A stretch of 64,000 nucleotides of DNA from Paenibacillus dauci (GTDB lineage: Bacteria; Bacillota; Bacilli; Paenibacillales; Paenibacillaceae): NCBI RefSeq assembly GCF_000971985.1, contig NZ_LAQQ01000008.1:184531-248530 (forward strand), read 5' to 3'. A program made the position numbers and the translations under genes. Under the pieces are notes generated by a model. The model had not been told where the DNA came from and ran no database searches. It was given only the letters and a program-made list of their open reading frames with translations. This document shows positions 35,527 through 45,677 of this stretch, in pieces; within the stretch, counting starts at the first letter, position 1; each line of letters begins with the position of its first letter.

Positions 35527-38427
35527 CTAGAGGAGCTGCAGTTCGGCGACAATCTGCTGCATTTTCTCCTGTGGAATCCGGGTCATCTGATTATCCGCAA
35601 TCTGCTGAAGCGAGGATGTACTGACCATACTGGACAGGGAACCTTGTACCAGCTGGGGAGCATGACGATTCAGTACATCCACAGCCTGCTCGTCCATCAG
35701 CAGCTCGGAGAGCCGGGTATTCGGGGTATACGACGTCTGGAACAGCTGATCAGCCGGATAGCTGAACGTATATTGTCCCGAGCCGACAGTGATATGGACT
35801 GCATCGTCCTCCGTATCTACCGTGATCACACCATCCATTTCATGCACGGAACGACCACTTTCCGACAGCTGCTCCATCTGTGCGCCATGCAGCAGAATAT
35901 CGGCAGTCGTATTGACCGGCACCGTAACCTGCACCATCATACGCCCTTCTTCCATCTTCCAGCCGGATTCGATGCGACCATACATGGATTCATGAGCAGC
36001 ACGGGCATGCGTCAGCTGACGGGTGCCAAACAGCGGCTCGATTCGTATGCGCTGGTAGGCTGGTTGCTCCGGCTGCTTGTCCAGACCGGCAATACGGCGA
36101 TACATCCAGTCTCCTACTGCACCGTAAGAATAATGGTTAAAGGAATTCATATCATCGCTCCAGAAGGAGCCGTCCGGCTTGAGACTGTCCCAGTGCTCCC
36201 AGATTGTCGTTGCTCCCTGCGAGACCGAATAGAGCCAGCCGGGATATGATTCCTGCAGCAGCAACCGGACTGCTGTCTGATGATAACCGTTATCCGACAG
36301 GGCAAAACACAGATACGGGGTACCGACGAATCCGGTAGTCAGATGATAGTCATTGCTGACGATCAGATCATTCAGATCGGCGGCAACGCGTAGCTTCATC
36401 TCCGGCTCGACCAGATCGAACATCAATGCCAGTACATGCGCAGTCTGTGTCGGTGCAGCGATTCGTCCACGCGTAGTGACAAACTCGGCGCGGAACATTT
36501 GGACTACATCCTCATGCAGACGACGATATTGCTCCGCTTCCTGCTGTTTGCCCAGAATCTGAGCCGCTTCAGCAACCAGCCGCGAAGAGTAAGCATAATA
36601 CGCTGTAGCGATCAGTGCGGTAGGTGTCGCTCCAATATAACTTCCTTCGCTGGCATCCAGTGCCAGCCAGTCTCCAAAATGAAAACCGGTATTCCAGAGA
36701 AATTCCTCTTCTCCCTGGGAATGGATGTAATCCACCCACTTTTTCATACTGTCATACTGCTCTGCCAGCAGCTGACGATCTCCATAGTACTGGTAGAACG
36801 TCCATGGGCAGATTACTGCCGCATCTCCCCATGCTGCCGAATTGGCGCCGCCGACAATATCAGGGACGACAAACGGAATACCACCATCTTCATGTTGCTC
36901 TGCCTGTACATCATGCAGCCACTTGGTGAAAAATGGAGCTCCCTGGTAATTGAACAGTGCAGTCGAGATAAATACCTGTGCATCGCCTGTCCAGCCCAGT
37001 CGTTCATCCCGCTGTGGGCAGTCTGTTGGCACATCGAGGAAGTTACCGCGCTGTCCCCAGCTAATATTGCGCTGCAGCTGGTTTACCCGCTCATCCGAGC
37101 ATTCAAATTCACCAGTAGAAGGCATATCCGAATGCAGTACTTCTCCGACAAATGCATCCAGAGGCAGTCCCTCTGTCTCCTGCCCGGGATAACCGCTCAC
37201 CTGAATATACCGGAAGCCCATAAAGCTGAAATGGGGAGCATATTCCTCTTGCTCAGCGCCGCCGGCGATATAAGTAACGGTCTGACGAGCCGGGCGCAGA
37301 TTGCCATAATAAATATTGCCGTCCTTGTCCAGCACTTCAGCATGACGGATCGTAATCGTCGTCCCGGCAGCGGCTCCGCCTAGAGTCATGCGGATACGAC
37401 CGACCATATTCTGCCCCATATCCAGCACATGTTCCCCAGCTGGAGTTACGATGTACTGTACAGGCTGAATAGTCTCTGTTACCCGGGTTGGCCAGTTCTC
37501 TTGGGAGATGAGCGGCTCACAAGAGAGCTGCACGGTCTCTACGCCATGCCAGCTATGATCGTCAAAGTCCGGGCTGCTCCAGCCGCTTTGCTCCAATCGG
37601 GCATCATAGGTCTCTCCATGATAAATATTGCTGTATGGAATCGGACCTATCGATGCTCTCCAGCTGGAATCGGTCAATATCCATTCCTCGGTACCATCGG
37701 TATAGCGTATGAGCATCTGCATCAGCAGAGCACGGTGTTCTCCATACGTATATTGCTTGTCGTCAAAGCCCAACTTGCCCCGGTACCATCCATCTCCTAG
37801 CCATGCTCCAACCGCATTGGCTCCGGGCTGTATGAGCGAAGTCACATCATAGGTCTGATACTGCATCCGGTGATGATAGCTTGTCCAACCTGGCGCCAGT
37901 ACATCTTCGGATACCGGCTGTCCATTCAGATACAGCTCATATACACCTGCCGCTGTCGCATAGATGCGTGCAGAAGCAATCTCACCCTTTATTTCAAAGC
38001 TGCGGCGCAGCTGGAATATAGGATCTGACTCCCTGTCGATCTGCTGTGTGTCTGGTGTTATCCAGTGGGCCTGCCATGCATCCGGACGCTGCAATCCTGT
38101 CTCCAGCTGTCCTGCAGCACTCCAGTCCGATTCATTGCCGCTTTGATCCCAGACTCTGACACGGAACAGATAAGACGTACATGGTGTTAGTTCTGATCCT
38201 GCATATGGCAGCTGAATTGACTGGTCTGTCTCCATACGACCGGTATCCCATAGAGGAGACTCGAATGACTGATCCTCGCGCTTTGTTACTTGCAGCTGAT
38301 ATGCTGACTGCCGGGTATTACGCTCTGTCGATTCCATTTTCCAGCTGAATCGGGGATGCAGCAGATCCGTACCGAGCAGATGATTCCGATATTCGCACTG
38401 TACTTCGATGATTTTTATCGTTTCCAT
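35527..38427 (-). CDS. Alpha-L-rhamnosidase, glycoside hydrolase family 78
   Basis: A 966-residue protein without a signal peptide, so it is probably cytoplasmic. N-terminal beta domains (LHPRFSWKME, then LDMGQNMVGRIRM) precede the (alpha/alpha)6 catalytic domain. Its signature is DVPTDCPQRDERLGWTGDAQ, carrying the acidic catalytic residues and the rhamnose-binding Arg; a second Glu lies in TTIWEHWDSL. It removes terminal rhamnose from imported oligosaccharides. It is the last gene of the minus-strand locus beginning with the YesN-type regulator, 120 bp after the permease gene. The ATG is preceded by AAAGGAGAG. Confidence 0.93.
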   Translation of the reverse strand: METIKIIEVQCEYRNHLLGTDLLHPRFSWKMESTERNTRQSAYQLQVTKREDQSFESPLWDTGRMETDQSIQLPYAGSELTPCTSYLFRVRVWDQSGNESDWSAAGQLETGLQRPDAWQAHWITPDTQQIDRESDPIFQLRRSFEIKGEIASARIYATAAGVYELYLNGQPVSEDVLAPGWTSYHHRMQYQTYDVTSLIQPGANAVGAWLGDGWYRGKLGFDDKQYTYGEHRALLMQMLIRYTDGTEEWILTDSSWRASIGPIPYSNIYHGETYDARLEQSGWSSPDFDDHSWHGVETVQLSCEPLISQENWPTRVTETIQPVQYIVTPAGEHVLDMGQNMVGRIRMTLGGAAAGTTITIRHAEVLDKDGNIYYGNLRPARQTVTYIAGGAEQEEYAPHFSFMGFRYIQVSGYPGQETEGLPLDAFVGEVLHSDMPSTGEFECSDERVNQLQRNISWGQRGNFLDVPTDCPQRDERLGWTGDAQVFISTALFNYQGAPFFTKWLHDVQAEQHEDGGIPFVVPDIVGGANSAAWGDAAVICPWTFYQYYGDRQLLAEQYDSMKKWVDYIHSQGEEEFLWNTGFHFGDWLALDASEGSYIGATPTALIATAYYAYSSRLVAEAAQILGKQQEAEQYRRLHEDVVQMFRAEFVTTRGRIAAPTQTAHVLALMFDLVEPEMKLRVAADLNDLIVSNDYHLTTGFVGTPYLCFALSDNGYHQTAVRLLLQESYPGWLYSVSQGATTIWEHWDSLKPDGSFWSDDMNSFNHYSYGAVGDWMYRRIAGLDKQPEQPAYQRIRIEPLFGTRQLTHARAAHESMYGRIESGWKMEEGRMMVQVTVPVNTTADILLHGAQMEQLSESGRSVHEMDGVITVDTEDDAVHITVGSGQYTFSYPADQLFQTSYTPNTRLSELLMDEQAVDVLNRHAPQLVQGSLSSMVSTSSLQQIADNQMTRIPQEKMQQIVAELQLL

Positions 38428-38547
38428 AACCCAATCTCTCCTTTGGCAGACTTCGTTGATTGAAGCTGATTCTGGTCAAGCCTGGTGTTCCGGTAGCGTC
38501 ATGATTTTATGATAATAGTGTCTATACTGGCGGAATTTCTGCCTGCC

Positions 38548-39438
38548 TTACCCTTTGACAGAACCGGCAGTCATCCCTGCTACAATTCGCTTATTAAAAA
38601 ATAAAAACAGCAGCAGCGGCGGGATCGTAATCAGCAGAATATTGGTGAACAACAGATTCCACTGGGTGACGTACTGGCTTTTGAAATTGTAGAGCGTCGT
38701 CTGTACGGTGACATTGGCCGATCCCGGCAGAAAATATAGCGGATTGGCAAAATCATTAAAAATGGTCACTGCACACAGTACGATCACGGTCGCGGATACC
38801 GGCTGCAGCAGCGGCAGAATAATATTAAAAAAGAGCCGGAAGCCACCGCAGCCATCAATCACCGCTGCTTCATCAATCTCACGCGGAATCGCTGCCATGA
38901 ATCCCTTGTACAGCAGCACACAGAATGGGAAATTCAGCGCCACTTCGACGAGAATCAGACCGGGCATTGTCTTGAACAAACCCATGCCATCCAGCACCCA
39001 GATCGTCGGTACAATAGCAGGCGGAATAATCAGCCCGACCAGAATCAACAGATCCAGCGTCGGAGTGAGTCGATCCCTACGCCGCTGCATCACATAACCA
39101 GCCATGCCGCACAATATTACAAGAGCCAGTACCGAGACAATCGTCAGTACACTGCTGTTCCAGAATGCCCGCAGCAGCATATAATTCCTTGCCTGCACAA
39201 CGGTCATGATGTTCTCCCACAGATGATAGGTCGATGGCAGCGCAAGGCTTAGATCAGCTGATTCCTGCGTGCTCTTTAGAGCATTGACGATAATGAAATA
39301 AAAGGGAATCCAGAAGACGATAATCGTGAACAGTATGCCCAGCAGCTCCAGTCCCAATCGGCCCATCCTGCGCCCAAGCGGAGTAGAACCGGATTGTGCG
39401 TGACCGGCGATATGCTCCGATGACTTGATCGTACTCAT
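38548..39438 (-). CDS. Sugar ABC transporter permease, CUT1 MalG type
   Basis: Start at the ATG at 39438 (GAGAGAGGTGGATCT upstream), which overlaps the stop of the first permease gene by four bases; 296 residues. Six hydrophobic segments and the EAA loop EIDEAAVIDGCGGFRLFFNI near residue 200 are as in CUT1 permeases, and the chain ends with MTAGSVKG, a typical C-terminus. It pairs with the MalF-type subunit. Confidence 0.92.
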   Translation of the reverse strand: MSTIKSSEHIAGHAQSGSTPLGRRMGRLGLELLGILFTIIVFWIPFYFIIVNALKSTQESADLSLALPSTYHLWENIMTVVQARNYMLLRAFWNSSVLTIVSVLALVILCGMAGYVMQRRRDRLTPTLDLLILVGLIIPPAIVPTIWVLDGMGLFKTMPGLILVEVALNFPFCVLLYKGFMAAIPREIDEAAVIDGCGGFRLFFNIILPLLQPVSATVIVLCAVTIFNDFANPLYFLPGSANVTVQTTLYNFKSQYVTQWNLLFTNILLITIPPLLLFLFFNKRIVAGMTAGSVKG

Positions 39439-40301
39439 AGATCCACCTCTCTCTTGTTCAGATACCGGTATAATGGAAAAGCTAGCACCGTCACGATAAC
39501 GAACAGAATGACATTGCCCGCTGTAGCAAGTCCATAGAATCCACCCTGATACTGTTTGTAGATAATCGAGGCAATGACATCCGTTGTGAATCCGGGTCCA
39601 CCCTGGGTCATCGCCCATACCAGATCAAAAGAGCGCAGACCGCCAATAAAGGACAGAATAATAACCGAGTTGGTCGCCGGACGACTCAGCGGAACGATAA
39701 TATTCCAGAACTTGTGCCATGCACCGCCGCCGTCAATTTGCAGTGCTTCATAGTAGTCGGGCGGGATCGACAGGATGCCAGAAATATAGATCACTGTAGC
39801 AAACCCCACCCCTTTCCAGACATCCACCAGTGCGATCGACAGCAGAGCAACCCGTGTATCTCCGAGCCAGTCCAGTCCGGGCAGCCCTGCCCAGCCAAGC
39901 GCAGTATTAATAATTCCCTGCGTAGGATGCATCATCATGCTGAACGCAATACCGACTGCAATCGTACTGATCAGGGTCGGGAAGAATATAACCGAACGCA
40001 GATAATTGCGTGTACGCAGCCGGGACGTGAGCAGTACCCCCAGCAGCAGCCCCAGGATGACTTTGAGACCACAGGTGACAACCGCGTAGATCAGCGTATT
40101 CTGAAATCCAATCCGCAGTGACTGCTCCTGGAAAAACATCACAAAGTTATCCAGTCCGATAAATTCCCAATCTGCCAGGGTCCAGCGGGTGAAGCTGAAG
40201 AAAAACGACATCACTGTCGGCAGCAAAAAGATAACAAAGTAAATCACTGCTGCCGGCATAAGAAACCAGTATGAATACGTACGTCTGAATACCCGGTTCA
40301 C
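39435..40301 (-). CDS. Sugar ABC transporter permease, CUT1 MalF type
   Basis: A 288-residue membrane protein starting at a GTG at 40301 behind AGGAGGGATTCTG. Six hydrophobic segments; the EAA loop is YEALQIDGGGAWHKFWNII. It resembles LplB/YesP/YtcP-type permeases for oligosaccharides. It follows the receptor gene by 62 bp and overlaps the next permease gene by four bases. No ATPase is encoded here, as usual for CUT1 systems that share an MsmX-type ATPase. Confidence 0.92.
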   Translation of the reverse strand: MNRVFRRTYSYWFLMPAAVIYFVIFLLPTVMSFFFSFTRWTLADWEFIGLDNFVMFFQEQSLRIGFQNTLIYAVVTCGLKVILGLLLGVLLTSRLRTRNYLRSVIFFPTLISTIAVGIAFSMMMHPTQGIINTALGWAGLPGLDWLGDTRVALLSIALVDVWKGVGFATVIYISGILSIPPDYYEALQIDGGGAWHKFWNIIVPLSRPATNSVIILSFIGGLRSFDLVWAMTQGGPGFTTDVIASIIYKQYQGGFYGLATAGNVILFVIVTVLAFPLYRYLNKREVDL

Positions 40302-40363
40302 CAGAATCCCTCCTGTTCCTGCTGGTCGTAATGACGATTAGCGCTTAGTAAATGGGCAGCAGC

Positions 40364-41677
40364 TTACCAGCCTTCCAGTCCCATCTGCTTGGCCTGCTTC
40401 TCGACATCCTGATCGTAGGAGGCTGCTCCTTCCGGTGCTTTCTTGATCCCGGCACCTACTTCAACAGCAATCTGCGGCAGACCCGGTCCTTTGATCGGAG
40501 AGACAAACTCCAGCGCAAGCGAAGTCTTGTTCTGATCAAAATACGGCAGCATATCCTTAACAGCCGACGGTATATTGTCCGGCATCTGTGCATCCTTGAC
40601 CGGATACGGTCCGGTCGGTGTAGAGACAGTAGCGATAGCAGCGGCTCCCTCTTTGGAAGCGATAAAAGCGACAAATTTCTTGGCTGCTTCCACATTGCTG
40701 CCGTTTTTGTATACATAGGCGGCACCCGGCATCCATACGGTCAGTCCGTTTTTGTCTGCACTATCACCAGGCTGGGCGAAGAATCCGATATTATCGACCT
40801 GATCCGGGAAGTTCTGCTGGATCACCGGCAGTGCAAAAGACAGCATCGGGTACTGGGCACCTTTACCTTCTGCCAGCATCTTGATGCCATTATCATAAGT
40901 GGCAGCGAGAAAGTCTTTGTTCCAGTAACCTTTGTCGAATACTTGCTGAAGTTTCTCAAAACTCCGCAGCGCTGCAGGCGTGCCGGCAAACGTCGCTTGA
41001 TGTGCCGTGAAGTCCTTGGCAAAATTCGGCGCTGCCTGGGCTACATTGTACTGATCCGCCAGCAAAATAACCTGTGCAGTCCAGCTGTCTTTCATCGTTC
41101 CGATCACTGGTGTAATGCCTGCAGCTTTGATTTTCTCATTGTTGGCCATCAGCTCATCCCATGTTTTGGGAACCGATAATCCAAGGTCTTTGTAGATTTT
41201 CTTGTTATAGAACCAGCCGCCGCTCATCGTAGCGCCTACCGGTGCACCGTATACTTTGCCATTCATGGATACCGTACTTTTGAAATCATCGGATATATTG
41301 GCTTGAAAAGCCTCTCCGGTCAGATCTTCCATATTCGCTTCCGGCGATAGTACTGTCATCAGGGAACCCGAATTGTAAAAGAACACGTCGGTCATATCGC
41401 CTGTCGCGAGCCTTGTTTTGACCAGATTATCACCTTCGCTGCCACCTGGCCGCGTCTCGACTTCAACGGTAACGCCCGGATTTTTCTTTTCATAGGCAGC
41501 TTTGAGTGCATCGGCTACATTGACAGCATCCTGCGAATTATCGGTTAACAGTGTCAGATTGGTGCCTGATGCGCCACCGGTGTCCCCGCTCCCGCCATTG
41601 CCGCAGGCAGCCAGCATTCCGGTCATCATCAATAGGCTGATCAAGCCGGCCATATACCTGATTCCACGCTTACTCAT
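40364..41677 (-). CDS. Sugar-binding lipoprotein of a CUT1 importer (YesO-like)
   Basis: Start at the ATG at 41677 (AGGGGGTTATGAG upstream), 437 residues; the longer open frame to 41806 lacks a ribosome binding site. The lipobox is LAAC (Cys25), followed by a Gly/Ser/Thr linker. The mature fold is family 1 of sugar receptors: VTVEVETRPGGSEGD, GKVYGAPVGATMSGGWFYNK and GITPVIGTMKDSW. By locus content the ligand should be a rhamnose-containing oligosaccharide, perhaps from rhamnogalacturonan; this is inferred. A cre-like sequence lies 87 bp upstream of the start. Confidence 0.88.
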   Translation of the reverse strand: MSKRGIRYMAGLISLLMMTGMLAACGNGGSGDTGGASGTNLTLLTDNSQDAVNVADALKAAYEKKNPGVTVEVETRPGGSEGDNLVKTRLATGDMTDVFFYNSGSLMTVLSPEANMEDLTGEAFQANISDDFKSTVSMNGKVYGAPVGATMSGGWFYNKKIYKDLGLSVPKTWDELMANNEKIKAAGITPVIGTMKDSWTAQVILLADQYNVAQAAPNFAKDFTAHQATFAGTPAALRSFEKLQQVFDKGYWNKDFLAATYDNGIKMLAEGKGAQYPMLSFALPVIQQNFPDQVDNIGFFAQPGDSADKNGLTVWMPGAAYVYKNGSNVEAAKKFVAFIASKEGAAAIATVSTPTGPYPVKDAQMPDNIPSAVKDMLPYFDQNKTSLALEFVSPIKGPGLPQIAVEVGAGIKKAPEGAASYDQDVEKQAKQMGLEGW

Positions 41678-41764
41678 CTCATAACCCCCTGATTCCTGTA
41701 ATGTGATGTACTCATGGAGTATGTACTCCCTGATATGATTATTGTAAAAGGGGACAAGATAATA

Positions 41765-41778
41765 TGTAAGCGCTTCAT
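41765..41778. promoter_or_regulatory. cre-like site upstream of the sugar receptor gene
   Basis: TGTAAGCGCTTCAT matches the CcpA cre core (TGTAAGCGCTT) but departs from consensus at the 3' end. It lies between the kinase and receptor genes, where an internal promoter would be expected. Confidence 0.4.
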
Positions 41779-41809
41779 TTATTGGATTCATGTCTGTTTT
41801 TTTCATGTT

Positions 41810-43564
41810 TTAGTACCCTGGACGAAAACGCAGCGTAATCATCGTGCCCCGGTTTACTTCACTCCGCACCTCCAGTACACTCTCTGGTCCATAGGCCAGT
41901 TTCATCCGTTCCAGTACATTGCATAATCCATATCCATGGGTGATACAGCTGATATCTTCCATACCTACACCATCATCTGCGACAGTAAAAACCAGCTGCT
42001 GGTCATGATACGTTCCGGTCAGGGTAATCGTACCTGGTCCTACCTTGGGTTCCAGACCGTGATAGATCGCATTCTCCACTAATGGTTGGAGCAGCAGCTT
42101 CATCACTTCCATACCTTTGACCGTCTCTTCGACCTGTTCGACATAGATAAATCGATTATTGAAGCGAATATTCTGTATATTCAGATAATGCTCGATATGC
42201 TTGAGCTCCTGATAGACAGTGATCGACTCCTTGCCTTTGTTCAGGCTCAGCTTGAATGTCTCCGACAGACTGACCGCCATCCGGGCGACTTCGTGATTAT
42301 TTTCCAGTGTCGCCATCCAGTAGATCGAGTCCAGCGTATTGTACAGAAAGTGCGGCTTGATCTGCGCTTGAAGCGCACGCAGCTCGGCTTCTTTTTCCTT
42401 GATCTCGGTCTGGATCAACCGGCGGTTCAGCTCTTCATTTTCGATAACGATCCGTTTGAATGTCTCGCCGATGGTGCCCACCTCATCACGGGCGAACCGA
42501 TCAGGCAGCTGCAGGGTACCCTGTGTCCAATCCAGCATCAGCTTTTTGAGCTGCAGCAGTGGACGGGTAATACTACCGGAAATAAAATACGATAGCAGTA
42601 TGGCGATCAATCCCATCATCGCTGCAATACCAATCGTCGCATAGGCAATCTGATTGGACTGCTCCAGCAAAGCATGACGCTGTACGAGATGCAGGAAAGT
42701 CCAGCCGGTTGTCATATTTGTGTAACGGCTGATCAGATACCCATCTTGTTCATACCCGGCGATCCGATCGGACAGATTGCTTGTATAGGACGTAGTCACC
42801 GGATCATTGCTACTGTTGTAGACGGTCGCAACGCCATCCTTTTGGGCATCCAGCGCGAGGAAGCGCTCATACGGTCCGCTGCTCTGAAATACATTACCGA
42901 ACAGCTGCTTGTCGATATTGATCACGAGCAGACCAATCGGCTTGCCGGTCACGACCGATTCATCCCGTACCAGCTTGACCGTAGAAAAGGAACGGTTGGT
43001 CTCCCCAAACACATCTGCCGGAAAATACAGCACTTTCCCCTGAGCTTCATACGCCCGCTTGTACCAGGCCGTGTAGGCAATCGTGGAGCGTCCGGTAGTC
43101 TCATATTGTCCGGTATCATCCGAACGTCCGATACAGGATACACGGAACTTCAGATCGAACAGGCAGATAGAGCGAATATACCTCGTATCCACAATCCGGT
43201 CCCCCAGAATCTGCTGCAGATTGCTGGTTGCCTCATCTCCAAGCTCACCCGAGGATGTCGGCGGAATCAGGGGCCGAGCATTACTGCGGCGCAGATTCGC
43301 ACTGACCGCATCGTTCGTTACAATCGATAGATGCAGATTCTGTATGTTGCGAAATAGCAGGTCCGCCACTTCACTGGAGGTCTGGAGATGACCCAGATTA
43401 TTGCGGCTATTAATATCAGTGATCATATTCTTGGTAATATTCGAGGAAATGAATCCGAGCAGCATAAGCGAAGGTACAGCCAGCACAATCATTGCTACCA
43501 GAAAACGGGTACGGATACGGCGAAAACGAAACAGCGGCAGCAGTCGCTCAAGCAGATTCTTCAT
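41810..43564 (-). CDS. YesM-type sensor histidine kinase
   Basis: A 584-residue membrane kinase: span at about 20-40, extracytoplasmic sensor to about 300, second span near 307-329, HAMP linker, then the His_kinase domain with phospho-acceptor His405 in QIKPHFLYNTLDS. The ATPase domain shows LLQPLVENAIYHG and VADDGVGM. It senses a saccharide-related cue and phosphorylates the YesN-type regulator, whose gene overlaps it by four bases. Pairs like this control nearby CUT1 importers in Paenibacillus and Bacillus. Confidence 0.92.
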   Translation of the reverse strand: MKNLLERLLPLFRFRRIRTRFLVAMIVLAVPSLMLLGFISSNITKNMITDINSRNNLGHLQTSSEVADLLFRNIQNLHLSIVTNDAVSANLRRSNARPLIPPTSSGELGDEATSNLQQILGDRIVDTRYIRSICLFDLKFRVSCIGRSDDTGQYETTGRSTIAYTAWYKRAYEAQGKVLYFPADVFGETNRSFSTVKLVRDESVVTGKPIGLLVINIDKQLFGNVFQSSGPYERFLALDAQKDGVATVYNSSNDPVTTSYTSNLSDRIAGYEQDGYLISRYTNMTTGWTFLHLVQRHALLEQSNQIAYATIGIAAMMGLIAILLSYFISGSITRPLLQLKKLMLDWTQGTLQLPDRFARDEVGTIGETFKRIVIENEELNRRLIQTEIKEKEAELRALQAQIKPHFLYNTLDSIYWMATLENNHEVARMAVSLSETFKLSLNKGKESITVYQELKHIEHYLNIQNIRFNNRFIYVEQVEETVKGMEVMKLLLQPLVENAIYHGLEPKVGPGTITLTGTYHDQQLVFTVADDGVGMEDISCITHGYGLCNVLERMKLAYGPESVLEVRSEVNRGTMITLRFRPGY

Positions 43565-45105
43565 GGTTCTCCTCTTGTCTGACCACGCCCGTGGGATTCA
43601 CGGTATTGTCCGGGAGTCATGCCGAATGTCCGCTTGAACACTTCACCAAAATGACGATGATTGTAATACCCGGTCTTCTCGCTGGCTTCGTGGACACGCA
43701 TTCCTTCGATCAACAGCCGCTTCGCGTGTTCCATGCGGATTCTGGTCAAATATTTGATATAGGAAATCCCCATTTCTTCCTTGAACAGCAGACTGAAATA
43801 GTTGGCATTCATCCCTACATGTTCTGCCACTTCCGGCAGGGAAAGGCTTTGTCCATAGTGCTGCTCCATATAGACCGTCGCCTGCCGAACTGCATTATGC
43901 TTGCTCGGTCCGCGAACAGCTTCCATCACATGCAGCAGCTTTTCCATCCGGCTGCGGCACCAGCCGAACATACTTTCCAGCGTATCCAGGGTATTCAGTT
44001 CCTGATAGAGTATCCGCATCGACGGCAGCGCCTGGCTGGCATCTTCTCCGGTCTCTCTCAGCACATCTGCCCCGAGAAAGAGCAGCTTGAGCATCTCCTG
44101 CTCTACCCGCTCAGGCGTCAGACGCGCTGTACCGGTCCACTGCTCGAACGCATCCAGCGAATGCCGCAGTCCCTCCTGATCACAGGCGCGCAGGGAAAAG
44201 ACAAGCGCCTCCTCCCACTCGGACAGCTCCGGGTGATCTTCCTTCTCCTCGCCTACATCCTCAAACCGCACCCACCCGGTCTCCGCGAAAAAACAGGCAT
44301 AACGGAGCGCTTTGCGCGCTTCTCGCCAGCTTCGCGCAGCATCCGCCAGCGATGAATAGGTTCGGCCGGAGGCGTAGACCGATTGCTCTGTCTCTTCCAG
44401 CGTAAGCAGGTACTCCCATATGGGCTCGGTTTGATGCAGGTCCACATCAGCATTTTCGCCAAGAATCCCAAGATGAAACAAGACCAGAAGCTGCTCCTCC
44501 GCAGTGGATACCTGCACGACTCGGCAGCACGGATGGTCTATAGCAGGAGTACTTTTGCCATACAGGACAATCACGGTTACACCAGCAATCTCTTGTGCCT
44601 GCAATCCCAGCTGTTGGTACAGCTTGTTTTCCGCAGCAACTCCGACGAACAACAGGTCGAGTACTGCCTTTTCCAGCAGATCTCTACGGCTTGCTTCATA
44701 GCGCTGCTTCATGACGCCGAACTGCTGCTCCTTTTCGATTCGTTCCATTGTTTTTTTCATCGTGGCTTCGATTTTATCGATGGTAATCGGCTTTTCCAGA
44801 TAATCGATTACGCCCAGTCCGATTGCCCGGCGTACATATTCGAATTCATTGAAGCCGCTGAACACAATGCATACTGTATCCGGCTTTTCTTGCATGACCG
44901 CTTCGATCAGCTGTAGTCCATCCATCCCGGGCATACGAATATCTGTCAGGATGATATCCGGCTGATGGCTTCGAACTACTTCCAGTGCAGTATGTCCATT
45001 ATCCGCAGTTCCAGCCAGCTCCACACCATAACGTGACCAGTCGATCATTCGTTTTAACCCTTGCAGTACAATATATTCATCGTCAAAAATAGCGGCTCGC
45101 AGCAT
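43561..45105 (-). CDS. YesN-type response regulator with AraC DNA-binding domain
   Basis: A 514-residue protein. The receiver domain has Asp9 and phospho-acceptor Asp55 in IILTDIRMPG. A long middle region leads to a C-terminal AraC double helix-turn-helix (about 410-505) with LSLPEVAEHVGMNANYFSLL and YNHRHFGEVFKRTFGMTPGQ. Phosphorylated by the kinase encoded next, it should activate the receptor-permease-rhamnosidase genes. It is the first gene of the locus, with a consensus cre site 24 bp upstream. Confidence 0.92.
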   Translation of the reverse strand: MLRAAIFDDEYIVLQGLKRMIDWSRYGVELAGTADNGHTALEVVRSHQPDIILTDIRMPGMDGLQLIEAVMQEKPDTVCIVFSGFNEFEYVRRAIGLGVIDYLEKPITIDKIEATMKKTMERIEKEQQFGVMKQRYEASRRDLLEKAVLDLLFVGVAAENKLYQQLGLQAQEIAGVTVIVLYGKSTPAIDHPCCRVVQVSTAEEQLLVLFHLGILGENADVDLHQTEPIWEYLLTLEETEQSVYASGRTYSSLADAARSWREARKALRYACFFAETGWVRFEDVGEEKEDHPELSEWEEALVFSLRACDQEGLRHSLDAFEQWTGTARLTPERVEQEMLKLLFLGADVLRETGEDASQALPSMRILYQELNTLDTLESMFGWCRSRMEKLLHVMEAVRGPSKHNAVRQATVYMEQHYGQSLSLPEVAEHVGMNANYFSLLFKEEMGISYIKYLTRIRMEHAKRLLIEGMRVHEASEKTGYYNHRHFGEVFKRTFGMTPGQYRESHGRGQTRGEP

Positions 45106-45128
45106 AAATTTTTCTCCTCCTCTTCATT

Positions 45129-45142
45129 TGTTAACGCTTACA
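45129..45142. promoter_or_regulatory. cre site (CcpA) upstream of the YesN-type gene
   Basis: TGTTAACGCTTACA; its reverse complement TGTAAGCGTTAACA fits TGWAANCGNTNWCA at every position. It lies 24 bp before the start codon, so catabolite repression by glucose is likely. Confidence 0.7.
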
Positions 45143-45273
45143 AAATAGTGAATATCTGATGATCGGATTATACATTTTGTAGTTGTATTCGTAGAGGATG
45201 CATCAAGCTAGTATATGTTAGCCATTGTAGGGCCGGGCAGATTCATTTGGCAATAGCCGAAGAGTTGGCACAG

Positions 45274-45298
45274 AAAAACCTGATGGATGTCCATCAGG
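45274..45298 (-). terminator. Terminator of azlCD
   Basis: CCTGATGGA (45279-45287) pairs perfectly with TCCATCAGG (45290-45298) and AAAAA precedes it, giving a T-run on the minus strand. The two-base loop is tight, so the inner pairs probably open. Confidence 0.7.
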
Positions 45299-45338
45299 CT
45301 GAAGGTTAATCGTTACAGAGCGATCTATTCTTGTTTGC

Positions 45339-45677
45339 TTATGAGAAGAATACCGAGAAAAAGTAACGTACAGCGGCCATCATCACGACTCCTGCGATTA
45401 CGGTAATAGACAGGCTACGGGTCTTGATCGCAATCAAAAAGGTAGGAATAAGTACAATAATGACCTTCCAGTCGATGTGCAGGGAATGTCCCTCCTGGAT
45501 CAGGAAATTATCTACGACCAGAGCTGTCAAAATACAGACTGGAATATAGGATAGCCACTTGAGTACCGGTGCAGGCAGATTCAGATTCCGTACTACCAGG
45601 AAAGGAATCACCCGAGGTGTCATCGTCACCAGCGCACAGCCAATAATGATCATTAATGTCGTCCATTGCATACTCAT
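45339..45677 (-). CDS. azlD: AzlD, branched-chain amino acid exporter small subunit
   Basis: A 112-residue membrane protein with four hydrophobic segments; it shows the family motif TMTPRVIPFLV near residue 20 and LSYIPVCILTALV near 45. AzlD works with AzlC to export branched-chain amino acids. The two genes overlap by four bases. It is followed by a terminator. Confidence 0.9.
   Translation of the reverse strand: MSMQWTTLMIIIGCALVTMTPRVIPFLVVRNLNLPAPVLKWLSYIPVCILTALVVDNFLIQEGHSLHIDWKVIIVLIPTFLIAIKTRSLSITVIAGVVMMAAVRYFFSVFFS

Noticed and set aside
40337..40351. cre-like sequence between the sugar receptor and permease genes
   Set aside because: The core AGCGCT is present but the flanks do not fit the consensus.
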